A DNA stretch of 64,000 nt from UBA1140 sp964573285 (GCA_964573285.1 CAZNJD010000055.1:7236-71235), one strand, 5' to 3'. Shown: positions 18,074-26,874, counted from the first letter of the stretch. Numbers and translations: made by a program. Notes: generated by a model from the sequence alone, not told the origin.

Positions 18074-18607
18074 ATGGATAAAATCAAAATAGGTGTAGTA
18101 ACCACAAGTGATAGAGCTAGTCAAGGTATATATAAAGATATTTCAGGTATAGCAATTATGGATACAATGAAAGAGTATCTATTAAATGAGTGTGAGTATG
18201 AGTATAGATGTATCCCTGATGAACAACCAATTATAGAGACAACTTTAATTCAATTAGCTAGAGAGCATAATTGTGATTTGATTGTAACAACAGGTGGAAC
18301 AGGACCTGCACCAAGAGATGTGACAACAGAGGCTACTGAAAATGTATGTTCTAAGTTATTGCCAGGTTTTGGAGAGCAGATGAGGGCTGTAAGCTTACAA
18401 TATGTACCTACTGCGATACTATCTCGACAAACAGCAGGGATTTGTAATGGTTCTTTGATTATTAATCTACCAGGTAAACCAAAATCAATTAGAGAGTGTT
18501 TGGATGCTGTTTTCCCTGCTGTTCCATACTGTATTGATTTGATAGGGGGTTCATATATGGAGGCAAATGAAGAGATTATTAAAATATTTAGACCAAAGGT
18601 TAAATAA
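18074..18607 (+). CDS. mogA: Molybdopterin adenylyltransferase
   Basis: MogA adenylylates molybdopterin before molybdate insertion in Moco synthesis. Seen are VVTTSDRASQGIYKDISG, the signature VTTGGTGPAPRDVTTEA near residue 75, and INLPGKPKSIRECLDAVFPAVPYC. At 177 residues it is the normal length. The presence of a Moco gene fits a lineage with molybdoenzymes. The stop overlaps the following small gene by one base. Confidence 0.94.
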   Translation: MDKIKIGVVTTSDRASQGIYKDISGIAIMDTMKEYLLNECEYEYRCIPDEQPIIETTLIQLAREHNCDLIVTTGGTGPAPRDVTTEATENVCSKLLPGFGEQMRAVSLQYVPTAILSRQTAGICNGSLIINLPGKPKSIRECLDAVFPAVPYCIDLIGGSYMEANEEIIKIFRPKVK

Positions 18608-18816
18608 TGAATGTAGCTTTTATAGAGAAGAAACTTAAAGAGATTTATGCAGAACTAGAAAGAGAGGTTATGGAGGTTTTGATGGATGAAAGTTTGGATA
18701 AAAAACAGACAAATTTACGAATGAAACCATTAACTTCTACAAAAAAAATATTGCAAAATGCACTAGATAGTATAAAAATGGTGGACAAAATAGGTAAAGA
18801 AGAGTTAAATAGATGA
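18607..18816 (+). CDS. Small hypothetical protein
   Basis: This 69-residue, helical, charged protein has no recognised family. It starts at the mogA stop (TAATG) and overlaps the next gene by 4 bases (ATGA). Tight coupling on both sides and normal codon use support a real gene. It has no membrane segment or cysteines. Confidence 0.65.
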   Translation: MNVAFIEKKLKEIYAELEREVMEVLMDESLDKKQTNLRMKPLTSTKKILQNALDSIKMVDKIGKEELNR

Positions 18817-19040
18817 AAAAATTTCTCTTGATTTCACTATTAAGTAATATAACCCTTTTTGCAAATAAAATACCAAACCAACAATCAATACTTCCACCCC
18901 TAATATGGTTAACAGCAACATTTAGCCTAATTGGAATATTATTTTGGTCATTTTATAAAGCACTAGAAAGTAAAAATCCCAAATATGGTTATATAATTGC
19001 ATTAATTATAATTTTAATAGGTGGTTTACTATTTATATAA
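18813..19040 (+). CDS. Small hypothetical membrane protein
   Basis: This 75-residue protein has an N-terminal hydrophobic or signal-like segment (about 3-17) and two further hydrophobic helices (about 30-47 and 58-75), ending directly after the last helix. It is translationally coupled to the previous small gene and closed by a terminator hairpin. No family is recognised. Confidence 0.62.
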   Translation: MKKFLLISLLSNITLFANKIPNQQSILPPLIWLTATFSLIGILFWSFYKALESKNPKYGYIIALIIILIGGLLFI

Positions 19041-19041
19041 T

Positions 19042-19060
19042 GTGGGTTTTTAAACCCACT
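19042..19060. terminator. Bidirectional terminator before sulP
   Basis: GTGGGTTT-TT-AAACCCAC is an 8-bp perfect stem between the convergent small membrane gene and sulP. It is likely to serve both. Confidence 0.75.
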
Positions 19061-20644
19061 TTACACATTTACGGCAACCTTATAAGTAGGGTCGTCCTCT
19101 TCATAAGCACAAAATGGACCAGCAACTTTTAAAACTTTTTTACAATCTTCTGATAAATGTCTAAGTGTTAATTTCTTTCCAACTTTCTTATATTTATCAG
19201 TCAATACATCAATGGCTTCAGCTCCTGAACTATCCATAACTCTAGCATTTCTAAAATCTATAATTACTTCACTTGGGTCATCTTTTACATTAAATTGTTC
19301 ATAAAAAGAGGTAACTGAACCAAAAAACAGAGGTCCATCTAATCTATAAACTTTTTTATTGTTATCATCATACTCAACTTGTGCATATATTTTGGCATGT
19401 TTCCAAGCAAATACTAATGCTGAAATAATAATACCTGCAATAACAGCTACAGCTAAATCAAAAAATATGGTAATAATTGTTACTACAATTAAAACAAAGG
19501 CATCTGAACTAGGCATATATTTAATTCGTTTGAGTGATGAGAATTCAAATGTTCCTATACTTACCATAAACATAATTCCTACTAAAACAGCTACAGGTAT
19601 AACAGCAATAATATTAGAAAAACTAACCACTAAAATAATTAATAAAATAGAAGCAGTAAATGATGATAATCGTCCAAGACCACCAGAAGTAAAGTTGATA
19701 ACACTCTGACCAATCATTGCACATCCTGCCATACCCCCAAATAGTCCAGAGGTTGTATTTCCTAATCCCAAAGCTATACATTCTCTATTCCCAGAACCTC
19801 TGTTTCCTCCCATTTCATCTAATACAGATAGAGTTAATAGCGATTCTATCAATCCAACTAAAGAGACAATAATAGCCGTTGGTAAAATAATCATAATAGC
19901 ATCAAAGCTAAATAAAGAGGAAAGAGGAGGTATAAATGAAGGCAAAGAGACATGAGATAAATCTGCTAAATCTCCAACAATTTTTGTATCAATATCTAAA
20001 AAATAGACAACTAAGGTAATAATTACAATACTAACAAGTCCAGCAGGAACAGCTTTTGTAACTTTCGGTAAAAACTGCATAGTTGCCATAGTAATTATAA
20101 TAATGATATACATTATATAATTTTCTGTAAAACTAGCCCTAATAATCTCCATCCAACCATGATACTGTTCTATATTTTTTGGCTCTAAAAATTTGAGTTG
20201 AGCCAAAGCAATTACAATAGCTAAACCATTTACAAATCCAAAAAGAGCAGGTTGAGGAACTAAACGAATAAATTTACCCATTTTAAGTAATCCGATAACT
20301 ATTTGAATAATACCTGCGATAATGGAAGTGAGCAAAATATAATGCAATATCATTATAGATAGAGCCTCTTTGTCTAATTGAGGATATAAATGAGCTACCG
20401 AAATACCAAGTGAAACAAACACTACAGCCACAGAACCAGTAGCTCCTGAAATCATTCCTGGTTTACCACCTAAAATAGAGGTAATAAGACCAATAATAAA
20501 TGCACCATAAAGTCCAACTACAGGTGAGACTCCTGCAATAAATGAAAAAGCGATTGCTTCAGGTACTAAAGCAACTGCAACTAATGCTCCTGATAAAACA
20601 TCATTTTTGATATTTTGTGTAGAGTAATTTTGAAGATTAAACAA
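19061..20644 (-). CDS. SulP-family anion permease with STAS domain
   Basis: This 527-residue inner-membrane transporter has the SulP N-terminus (DVLSGALVAVALVPEAIAFSFIAGVSP), about 12-14 hydrophobic segments, and a C-terminal STAS domain from about residue 415 with IDFRNARVMDSSGAEAID. SulP proteins carry sulfate, bicarbonate or other anions, and the substrate cannot be set from sequence. The start is a TTG at 20644 with AAAGGA seven bases upstream. The missing conserved charged residues of true sulfate carriers were not assessed. Confidence 0.9.
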   Translation of the reverse strand: MFNLQNYSTQNIKNDVLSGALVAVALVPEAIAFSFIAGVSPVVGLYGAFIIGLITSILGGKPGMISGATGSVAVVFVSLGISVAHLYPQLDKEALSIMILHYILLTSIIAGIIQIVIGLLKMGKFIRLVPQPALFGFVNGLAIVIALAQLKFLEPKNIEQYHGWMEIIRASFTENYIMYIIIIITMATMQFLPKVTKAVPAGLVSIVIITLVVYFLDIDTKIVGDLADLSHVSLPSFIPPLSSLFSFDAIMIILPTAIIVSLVGLIESLLTLSVLDEMGGNRGSGNRECIALGLGNTTSGLFGGMAGCAMIGQSVINFTSGGLGRLSSFTASILLIILVVSFSNIIAVIPVAVLVGIMFMVSIGTFEFSSLKRIKYMPSSDAFVLIVVTIITIFFDLAVAVIAGIIISALVFAWKHAKIYAQVEYDDNNKKVYRLDGPLFFGSVTSFYEQFNVKDDPSEVIIDFRNARVMDSSGAEAIDVLTDKYKKVGKKLTLRHLSEDCKKVLKVAGPFCAYEEDDPTYKVAVNV

Positions 20645-20714
20645 TAAAATTCCTTTATAAAGTAATGGTGGGATTTTAACATATATGATAAGTATTGTTG
20701 ATTAATTTAAATAT

Positions 20715-20791
<77 letters not shown>

Positions 20792-20801
20792 TTCCTTAAT
20801 A

Positions 20802-20876
20802 TGGATGGGGTAGAGGGATTCGAACCCCCGAATAACGGTACCAAAAACCGTGGCCTTACCGCTTGGCGATACCCCA
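20802..20876 (-). tRNA. tRNA-Gln (TTG)
   Basis: The acceptor TGGGGTA pairs with TACCCCA, the T-arm is GGGGGTTCGAATCCCTC, and the anticodon loop TTTTGGT gives TTG. The CCA end is encoded. It is transcribed first, followed by tRNA-fMet. Confidence 0.95.
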
Positions 20877-20908
20877 ACATGTGTTACACTTCTATTTGTG
20901 TGGACGGC

Positions 20909-20937
20909 ATTATAGAGAAAAAAGTATAAAATGTCAA
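20909..20937 (-). promoter_or_regulatory. Consensus promoter of the tRNA-Gln/fMet unit
   Basis: On the minus strand, TTGACA (20932-20937) and TATAAT (20909-20914) are separated by exactly 17 bp and followed by a GC-rich start region. This is the most complete sigma70-type promoter in the window, as expected for stable RNA. Confidence 0.85.
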
Positions 20938-20958
20938 GGGTTTATATAAAAAAAATAG

Positions 20959-20964
20959 TATAAT
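20959..20964 (+). promoter_or_regulatory. -10 element for ribBA
   Basis: AGTATAATACT lies 32 bp before the ribBA ATG, back to back with the tRNA promoter. Confidence 0.5.
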
Positions 20965-20996
20965 ACTATCCATTTATAAAAAAGGGAATAGAATTT

Positions 20997-22028
20997 ATGC
21001 ACAAAATTGCTTTAAAAAGAGTTGAAACTGCTATTAATGAGATAAAAAAGGGTCGTATGGTTATTATGATGGACGATGAAAATCGAGAAAATGAGGGTGA
21101 TTTAGTATATGCTGCTACATTTTCCACTCCAGAACTTGTAAATTTTATGGCAAAAGAGGCAAGAGGTCTTATCTGTACACCTGTAACTAAAGCTATTGCT
21201 AAAAAGTTACATCTCTTGCCAATGGTTGATAATAATGTCTCTAACCATGAAACAGCATTTACAATATCTATAGATTCAGCAAGTGCGACTACAGGAATAT
21301 CTGCTATAGAGAGAGATGATTGTATCTCTAAATTGGCAAACCCCCTAACAAATAGTGACGATTTTGTTCGTCCCGGTCACATATTCCCTCTTATAGCTAA
21401 AGATGGTGGAGTTTTAGTTAGAACAGGACATACTGAGGGGTCAGTTGATATATGTAAATTGGCAGGATTAGCACCTGTTGGAGTTATATGTGAAATTATT
21501 AAAGATGATGGAACAATGGCACGATACAATGACCTTAAAATTTTTTCTAAAAAACATAACATTCCTATAGTATATATATCTGATTTAGTTGAGTACCGTT
21601 TGGCTAATGAAAAGTTAGTAGCCCCTATCAAAACAGAAGAGATAAAGTTTATGGGTATGCAGGTTGAGAAGATTGATTATGAAGACCATTTGGGAAGAGT
21701 TCATAAGGTAATTAAGTTTGGAAAAATCAAACCAACATTTAATGTAAAATTTCATAATATTGGCTTGGATATTGACCTAATTTTAAGTTCAAATAGATTT
21801 AAAAATATTCAAAACTCATTGGAGTATCTGAAGATAAATGGAGGAGTTTTAATCTTTTTAGATACAAAAGTTATATCTAAGGAACAGGCAAAAGAGTTTG
21901 GTATTGGTGCTCAAATTTTAAAAGATTTAGGTATAGAGCATATCAATCTATTGACATCAAATATTGATACAGAGTTTATTGGACTCTCAGGATTTGGATT
22001 AAATGTAGTAGAAAAGATTGTATTATAA
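20997..22028 (+). CDS. ribBA: DHBP synthase with degenerate GTP cyclohydrolase II domain (RibBA-like)
   Basis: The N-terminal half (about 1-200) is a complete 3,4-dihydroxy-2-butanone-4-phosphate synthase: DDENRENEGDLVYAA, TPELVNFMAKEARGLIC, RPGHIFPL and RTGHTEGSVDICKLAG, the riboflavin precursor from ribulose 5-phosphate. The C-terminal half keeps the GTP cyclohydrolase II fold only at its end (FGIGAQILKDLGIEHINLL, LSGFGLNVVEKI). It lacks the Zn cysteines and the GDxxGSxRCDCG-type motif, so cyclohydrolase activity is unlikely. Such RibB proteins with a dead RibA half occur in Campylobacterota, which then use a separate RibA. Confidence 0.92.
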   Translation: MHKIALKRVETAINEIKKGRMVIMMDDENRENEGDLVYAATFSTPELVNFMAKEARGLICTPVTKAIAKKLHLLPMVDNNVSNHETAFTISIDSASATTGISAIERDDCISKLANPLTNSDDFVRPGHIFPLIAKDGGVLVRTGHTEGSVDICKLAGLAPVGVICEIIKDDGTMARYNDLKIFSKKHNIPIVYISDLVEYRLANEKLVAPIKTEEIKFMGMQVEKIDYEDHLGRVHKVIKFGKIKPTFNVKFHNIGLDIDLILSSNRFKNIQNSLEYLKINGGVLIFLDTKVISKEQAKEFGIGAQILKDLGIEHINLLTSNIDTEFIGLSGFGLNVVEKIVL

Positions 22029-22048
22029 AAACCATATACAAATTATGA

Positions 22049-22054
22049 TATAAT
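22049..22054 (+). promoter_or_regulatory. Extended -10 upstream of the membrane-protein gene
   Basis: TATGATATAATGTG has a TG-extended -10 form. Transcription would begin near 22061, about 100 bases before the ATG at 22160, leaving room for the small ORF at 22064. Confidence 0.4.
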
Positions 22055-22063
22055 GTGAAAAAT

Positions 22064-22156
22064 ATGGAAAAAATTATGAGAAAAACTAACAAATCTATTG
22101 ATAACCATATCAATAGCAAACAAATGAATATTTCTATCAAAAAGATATTAAGATAA
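22064..22156 (+). CDS. Possible 30-codon leader ORF
   Basis: This Lys/Ile/Asn-rich ORF begins at the predicted transcript start and ends 3 bp before the next gene. There is no convincing ribosome binding site and the composition is close to random AT-rich DNA. It could be a coupled small protein or chance. Confidence 0.25.
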   Translation: MEKIMRKTNKSIDNHINSKQMNISIKKILR

Positions 22157-22159
22157 AGT

Positions 22160-23119
22160 ATGATACTATCTCCTGAGGTTCTAACTATTTTAATAGTGAA
22201 TGGTGTTTTTTTTCTATTGGCATCAGTAGCTTTTTTTTTAAGTATTAAAATATCTTTATATTGGGATATAAATGCTACTACCAAAAGACAATATCAATTA
22301 GAAAGAGAGAGTTTTTTGGTATCAACTATTATTAAATATATATTTATTATTAAAATTCCCCTATTTCTTTTTTTTATTTTTACATTGGACAAAATTTCAA
22401 ATCTCATTGTAGGTGCCATGTGTGGAGTTGGAGTTGTCAACGCTACTGAGTATGGAGTTTATCTTTTAATTATTAAAATACTAAATATATATATTTTTGG
22501 ATTGTGGCTCACTATTTATTACCTTAATATTAAACATCAACATCTACCATATACTAAAATTAAATTTGAACTTTTTATACTATCTTATATACTTTTTATA
22601 GTAGAACTAATACTTATGTGGAGTATGTTTAGCAGTATAGATACAGAAAAGATGGTTAGTTGTTGTGGCACACTATTCTCAAGTAATAGTGCCTCTACCA
22701 TAGGTAATATTATACGAATAAAACCTTCTATCTCTTTATCTGCCTTTTATGGAACTGCTATTTTAATGCTCATATTTTATAAATTTAGAGTAAAATATCT
22801 TTTTGCTATAATAAATCTATTTTTTCTTATAGTCTCACTTTCTACTCTAATATCTTTTTTTGGAACATATATATATCAACTCCCTACCCACCACTGTCCT
22901 TTCTGTTTTTTACAAAGTGATTATAATTATATTGGCTACTTAATATATACTCTACTGTTTTTAGGCTCATTTTATGGCATTCGTTCAGGTATTATTGAGA
23001 TATTAAATGAAGATACAACCAATAGTTATAGATATTCTTTACTTTTCAATCTATTATATTTATTAGTGGTTACCTCCTACCCCATTATATATTTTATTAA
23101 AAATGGGGTTTGGTTATAG
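22160..23119 (+). CDS. Hypothetical polytopic membrane protein with paired cysteines
   Basis: This 319-residue protein has about eight hydrophobic segments. Three cysteine sites stand out: GAMCGVGVV, VSCCGTLFSS and HHCPFCFLQ, the last a CxxC preceded by two histidines. These could bind a metal or haem or form a redox disulfide, as in DsbB/VKOR-like proteins, but no family is recognised. It follows ribBA with its own likely promoter. A metal- or thiol-handling role is only a guess from the cysteines. Confidence 0.72.
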   Translation: MILSPEVLTILIVNGVFFLLASVAFFLSIKISLYWDINATTKRQYQLERESFLVSTIIKYIFIIKIPLFLFFIFTLDKISNLIVGAMCGVGVVNATEYGVYLLIIKILNIYIFGLWLTIYYLNIKHQHLPYTKIKFELFILSYILFIVELILMWSMFSSIDTEKMVSCCGTLFSSNSASTIGNIIRIKPSISLSAFYGTAILMLIFYKFRVKYLFAIINLFFLIVSLSTLISFFGTYIYQLPTHHCPFCFLQSDYNYIGYLIYTLLFLGSFYGIRSGIIEILNEDTTNSYRYSLLFNLLYLLVVTSYPIIYFIKNGVWL

Positions 23120-23525
23120 TTATAATGATTTTAATTATGTTTCTATTATCATTTTAATAGTTGATACTATAGTATCTTTTTCAATAGAAAATTATAGTAA
23201 TCACAAAAATATCGAAAATGATTATCAATCTATTTCGCTATTTTCATAAATTATTATTACTAAATTTATAAAAAAACATAAGTAAAACTAACAATTACTG
23301 CATTATCGCTCAATATGGCTTTTTACCAACATATCAAGGATTTTTGATACTTTTTTTTAATTTCATTAAAAACTTTTTAATGATCACCGACTTATTATCA
23401 TCATATATGGTGGATTGCAAGTATATCACAATAAACAACATAAGTCAAGATATTTTTTTATTATTATTTTATAATAGTAAGTTTTACTATATTTTTAAAC
23501 ATTTTTACATAGTTCTAAACTACTG
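23120..23525. other. 406-bp non-coding AT-rich spacer
   Basis: No ORF with a credible start or ribosome binding site is seen on either strand. AAATGATTATCAAT near 23214 resembles half of a Fur-type site but is too weak to call. Below 23526 the minus strand shows no continuation of the truncated barrel gene in any frame I read. Confidence 0.5.
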
Positions 23526-23843
23526 TTAACAATACTTTGTTCCTATATAAGAGATAACAATAGGTGTATTATAAAAATAATAATTTACTCCTGGAGAGAG
23601 AGTAAAATATGTATTGTCCTGTTGGGTTATAGTATCTATTCCAATCAAAACTTCAATTTTATTCATAGCAAAATAACCTGACTGTGCATTAAAATTTATA
23701 GTATCATACTCATCTCTGTTTTGATTACTATAAAGACTTGCTGATACTCTTGTATTCCCATCTTTGACACCATTTTGCTCAAATGCATTTCCATAAGTTG
23801 CTATGATTGCCAATAAAACTAAGTGCCTTATAACTCTTTTCAA
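23526..23843 (-). CDS. Truncated outer-membrane beta-barrel-like protein
   Basis: This ORF has 105 codons with a TTG start behind AGGAGG, and a signal peptide (residues 1-20, cleavage after GNA). Alternating beta-strand-like segments follow (NTRVSASLYSNQN, SGYFAMNKIEVLIGIDTI, YFTLSPGVNYYF). The text stops abruptly after a strand start. Proteins of this type normally have twice the length and end in an aromatic residue. It is probably a shortened barrel or a pseudogene remnant. It follows the lipoprotein gene by 94 bp on the same strand. Confidence 0.5.
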   Translation of the reverse strand: MKRVIRHLVLLAIIATYGNAFEQNGVKDGNTRVSASLYSNQNRDEYDTINFNAQSGYFAMNKIEVLIGIDTITQQDNTYFTLSPGVNYYFYNTPIVISYIGTKYC

Positions 23844-23937
23844 ACTATCCTCCTTTTTATGTTTTTATAATATATGTTAGCAATACTCATAACTTATAGT
23901 TGTTTGTTCTATATTAATAGAAACAGTTTTTATCTTC

Positions 23938-24696
23938 CTATAATCCATTAAAAAGTGAATCTGCAGTATCTTCTACCTCTTCTTCTGTTGAAATTTGATT
24001 CAAAGTATCTTCTAAACCTAAATCTTTTATTGTTTGAGATAAATGTGCTTGTGTATCTTCAATAGTTACCATTGCACCACTATACCCCTCTGCTCCTTCA
24101 ATATTTTGAAAAAAGCTTCCAAGTTCATCATCTCCTACAGGTACCGAATTTGTACCACTTGAAGTGATTGCATCAAGTACATTTTTGGTTATCTCTATTC
24201 CATTATCTGCATCTCCATCATTATCCAAAGTTTGAAGTAATCTTGCATTATCAATATTATCTTCAATAACTATCATTTTATCTTCTAACTTTGCAGGGTC
24301 AAGCTCTCTTAATACGATATTTCCTAAGGTAAAGATACAACTCTTGCCCTCTTCAAATGTAAATGTTCCATTCTCATCAGTTACACCATCCTGATTACCA
24401 CAATCATAAGTGACACCTTTTATAGCTGCATCTACATAATGACCTGTACCAATTTTGGGAATTAATGTAGAGGTATTTATATCTGGTATATCTTCTGCAC
24501 CTGCAGAGGAGGTATTTATATCTGGTATATCTATATCTGTAGAAGATGTATTTGCATCAGTTAATGTATTAATACCATTTTCTATCTCTGTCATAGTGGT
24601 ACTATTTTTATCTTTGATACCACCCTCACCACAAGCATTAAGTCCAAATAGTACTCCCACTGTAAGCATTACATAAATTGATTTTCTAATAAACAT
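23938..24696 (-). CDS. Lipoprotein with Ser/Thr-rich linker, last main gene of the exported-protein operon
   Basis: This 252-residue protein has lipobox LNAC (mature end CGEGG). An acidic Thr/Ser linker with a near-duplicate DIPDINTSS unit follows, then a domain with VTYDCGNQDGVTDENGTFTF and a second Cys (SCIFTLGNIVL). That two-Cys pattern recurs in Campylobacterota surface lipoproteins. The C-terminus is helical. AAGGAA precedes the ATG. It is 24 bp after the preceding gene in the operon. The function is unknown; an outer-membrane or surface location is inferred. Confidence 0.78.
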   Translation of the reverse strand: MFIRKSIYVMLTVGVLFGLNACGEGGIKDKNSTTMTEIENGINTLTDANTSSTDIDIPDINTSSAGAEDIPDINTSTLIPKIGTGHYVDAAIKGVTYDCGNQDGVTDENGTFTFEEGKSCIFTLGNIVLRELDPAKLEDKMIVIEDNIDNARLLQTLDNDGDADNGIEITKNVLDAITSSGTNSVPVGDDELGSFFQNIEGAEGYSGAMVTIEDTQAHLSQTIKDLGLEDTLNQISTEEEVEDTADSLFNGL

Positions 24697-24720
24697 TGTT
24701 TTTCCTTTTTTTGATTTTGG

Positions 24721-25305
24721 TTATTGAGCATTTTCTTTTTCTAACTGTTCAAACATATCTAGTCTGCTAATATTATCACTTCCTTGTTTACCTCCACCTT
24801 TAATAGAACTATCCTTAATATTAGTCATACTATCAATTCCGTTAACTTTATCACTTGTTGACTTGACACCTATATTAACCTCTTTATCTGTATCTATTCT
24901 GCTATTTTTTATATCAATAGTCTGCATAAGTTTTTCTCTATCTTCATCAACTTGTGAACCTATAAGCAAGTTATCACCAGCAACATCCTTTAAATCATTT
25001 TTATTTAAACGAACATTTTTAATATCTATAGCTTTATAAGTTTTAGTTATCTTATTGGTGTCAACTTTTTGGTCAAGTTGTCCTGACTCTAATGCTTTTT
25101 TAAACTCCTCTTTACCATCAACTTCTGTATAACTCGCATCACCCATATGTGAATAAGCTCTATTTTTTGCCATTGTTTTATTAAAAGACTCTTTGCCTTT
25201 AGAGTGTCTCTTATTAAAGCTATCACCTTGATAAAAATTATCTCCAGCATTTAATAAGCATAAACTTCCTATAGTTATACTACTTATAAAGATTATTCGT
25301 TTCAT
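24721..25305 (-). CDS. Exported protein sharing the repeat motif of the cluster
   Basis: This 194-residue protein has a signal peptide (about 1-20) and no recognised family. Three units share the core IKNxR: AIDIKNVRLNKNDL, TIDIKNSRIDTDKEVNIGV and TNIKDSSIKGGG. The middle unit aligns with DAKNSRVEANKNVNLNL in the tandem-repeat protein at 26910-27266 (8 of 17 identical, most others conservative). A short beta-solenoid-like exported protein is inferred. GGAGAG precedes the ATG. It is 14 bp from the ankyrin gene. Confidence 0.7.
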   Translation of the reverse strand: MKRIIFISSITIGSLCLLNAGDNFYQGDSFNKRHSKGKESFNKTMAKNRAYSHMGDASYTEVDGKEEFKKALESGQLDQKVDTNKITKTYKAIDIKNVRLNKNDLKDVAGDNLLIGSQVDEDREKLMQTIDIKNSRIDTDKEVNIGVKSTSDKVNGIDSMTNIKDSSIKGGGKQGSDNISRLDMFEQLEKENAQ

Positions 25306-25319
25306 CTATCTCTCCTTTT

Positions 25320-26039
25320 TTAAAATCTTTCTACTTTTTTAATATCTATATCTATACCCATATTACTACGCTTATCCATTTTTGTTTTTTTATCAATAAC
25401 ATTTATATTTTCATTTTTTCTACTCTCTATTCTATTATGACCTATATTAATATAAATTCTATCAAATGATTTTGATTTAGAGGTTTTAGATTTTTCAACT
25501 CGTAACAGCTCTTTTAACTTTTTACGACTATCCCATGATAAATCTGGAATTAAATCATAAGGAGTATTTCCCTCTGAATCGACAATACTTTTAGATGCAC
25601 CCTGTGCTATAAGTTGCTCCACAATATCCAAATAGCCATTTTTGGCTGCTATATGTAAAGCAGTCTCTCCATATTTATTTTGGATATTCAAAAGAGAACC
25701 TTTTTCAATCAAATAACTAGCTATCCCCAAATAACCATAATATATAGCCTCTTGCAAAGCTGTACCATAAAATAGACCACCTTTACGAGATATTAAAATC
25801 TTTTGATTAACCAAATACTCTACAACTCTGCGTTTTCTAAATCTAACAGCATAATGCAAAAGAGTATCATCATTAGAACTAATATAGTCAATAGGAACCT
25901 TTTTTAGAAGCTTTTTAGTACTAGGAAGACCTCTTTTTATTGCACGGACTATCTGTTTATCTGAAATATTGTTTTTTGCATTAAGCCATACTACTCCTAT
26001 TGCTATCAACAAAAAAATATATGATATTCTTTTCAACAT
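25320..26039 (-). CDS. Exported ankyrin-repeat protein with a cluster-type repeat tail
   Basis: An N-terminal hydrophobic segment (about 4-20) acts as a signal or anchor. About four ankyrin repeats follow (DDTLLHYAVRFRKRRVVEYL; GTALQEAIYYGYLGIASYL; GETALHIAAKNGYLDIVEQL; EGNTPYDLIPDLSW). The last 50 residues are different: RIESRKNENINVIDKK followed by MGIDIDIKK resembles the 32-residue unit of the protein at 26910-27266. So a protein-binding ankyrin scaffold carries one copy of the cluster's motif. It lies second in the operon, 11 bp after the DUF2807-like gene. Confidence 0.78.
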   Translation of the reverse strand: MLKRISYIFLLIAIGVVWLNAKNNISDKQIVRAIKRGLPSTKKLLKKVPIDYISSNDDTLLHYAVRFRKRRVVEYLVNQKILISRKGGLFYGTALQEAIYYGYLGIASYLIEKGSLLNIQNKYGETALHIAAKNGYLDIVEQLIAQGASKSIVDSEGNTPYDLIPDLSWDSRKKLKELLRVEKSKTSKSKSFDRIYINIGHNRIESRKNENINVIDKKTKMDKRSNMGIDIDIKKVERF

Positions 26040-26050
26040 AATTGAGTTCC

Positions 26051-26743
26051 TTATCTAATTTGTATTAAATCAGCAACACCATCAACAAATTTTTTGATTT
26101 TAGGATTACCAATATATTTTACTTCAGCAGTACCCACTACTGAAACATCCATATAATTACTGACATTAATCTTAATATTACCAGAACCGTCAGCTTTTAT
26201 ATACGCATCTTTAACTTTACTTTTCAAAAGATTAATATCATAACTGCCATCAGCATTAATAGAGAGTTTATTAATATTATTAGAGTTAAATAAAATATCA
26301 GAAGCTCCATCAATATTAAGAGATAAACTATCCAATAAATAATCTCTGACAATTATATCTCCTGCACCATCAACAATTAACCTTTTTAGATATTGACTAC
26401 TTATAGTCACAAATACTCCTCTACTTGGGTTTACACTCCCTTTCATTTTAATAAACAAAGTACTATTTCTGACATACGCAGATACTTTATCAATTAAATT
26501 ATCATCTGTTTTTACAACTATACTATTCTTAGATGAATATTTAATTACTATATTAGCAGCACTATCAATATTAATTTTATTAAATGAAGTTTTGGGAATG
26601 ATTGTTTTACTTGTCACTACACCTGAACCCTTTTCAGCCTTATTACCATCAATAATAACACTATTAGAAATAACACTACCTGATATATAAGTTTCTGAAA
26701 ACATAGGAAGAGTACATATTAGTATTGCTAATAAACTTTTCAT
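26051..26743 (-). CDS. DUF2807/GIN-type beta-helix exported protein
   Basis: A signal peptide (1-16) is followed by a 210-residue beta-rich domain. The pattern KTSFNKINIDSAANIVIKYS, then KLSINADGSYDINLL and ADGSGNIKINVS, is that of the DUF2807 (GIN, putative adhesin head) family. In that family each rung repeats a x-V-x-G-x-G-D-I motif: VDGAGDIIV, DGASDILF, DGSYDINL, DGSGNIKI. The function of the family is not settled; a surface or periplasmic structural role is inferred. It heads an operon and its promoter carries the tandem repeat boxes described separately. AAGGAG precedes the ATG. Confidence 0.8.
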   Translation of the reverse strand: MKSLLAILICTLPMFSETYISGSVISNSVIIDGNKAEKGSGVVTSKTIIPKTSFNKINIDSAANIVIKYSSKNSIVVKTDDNLIDKVSAYVRNSTLFIKMKGSVNPSRGVFVTISSQYLKRLIVDGAGDIIVRDYLLDSLSLNIDGASDILFNSNNINKLSINADGSYDINLLKSKVKDAYIKADGSGNIKINVSNYMDVSVVGTAEVKYIGNPKIKKFVDGVADLIQIR

Positions 26744-26772
26744 ATAAATCTCCTTATGATAAAATGTTATTT

Positions 26773-26804
26773 ATTATAACATAATAAAGTGTTTATAAAG
26801 TGTC
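26773..26804 (-). promoter_or_regulatory. Promoter with tandem AAGTGT boxes, upstream of the DUF2807-like operon
   Basis: On the plus strand ATTATA (26773-26778, the minus-strand TATAAT) is followed after 8 bp by AAGTGT (26787-26792), 5 bp, and AAGTGTC (26798-26804). The boxes occupy the -35 region of a leftward promoter. Spacing and sequence match those at 27298-27329 exactly or nearly so. Confidence 0.65.
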
Positions 26805-26847
26805 AATTAATATTAATATTTATGAAATTTTTTAAATGTTGAGAGGA

Positions 26848-26874
26848 AAGAGTCTTAAAAGATTTAAGACTCTT
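26848..26874 (-). terminator. Terminator of the tandem-repeat gene
   Basis: A perfect 12-bp stem (AAGAGTCTTAAA and its complement) with loop AGA lies 36 bp downstream of the minus-strand stop. It isolates that gene from the DUF2807-like operon. Confidence 0.7.

Noticed and set aside
23344..23529. A 61-codon plus-strand ORF in the long spacer
   Set aside because: No ribosome binding site, extreme Phe/Tyr/Ile bias of random AT-rich DNA, and no similarity to anything I recognise.
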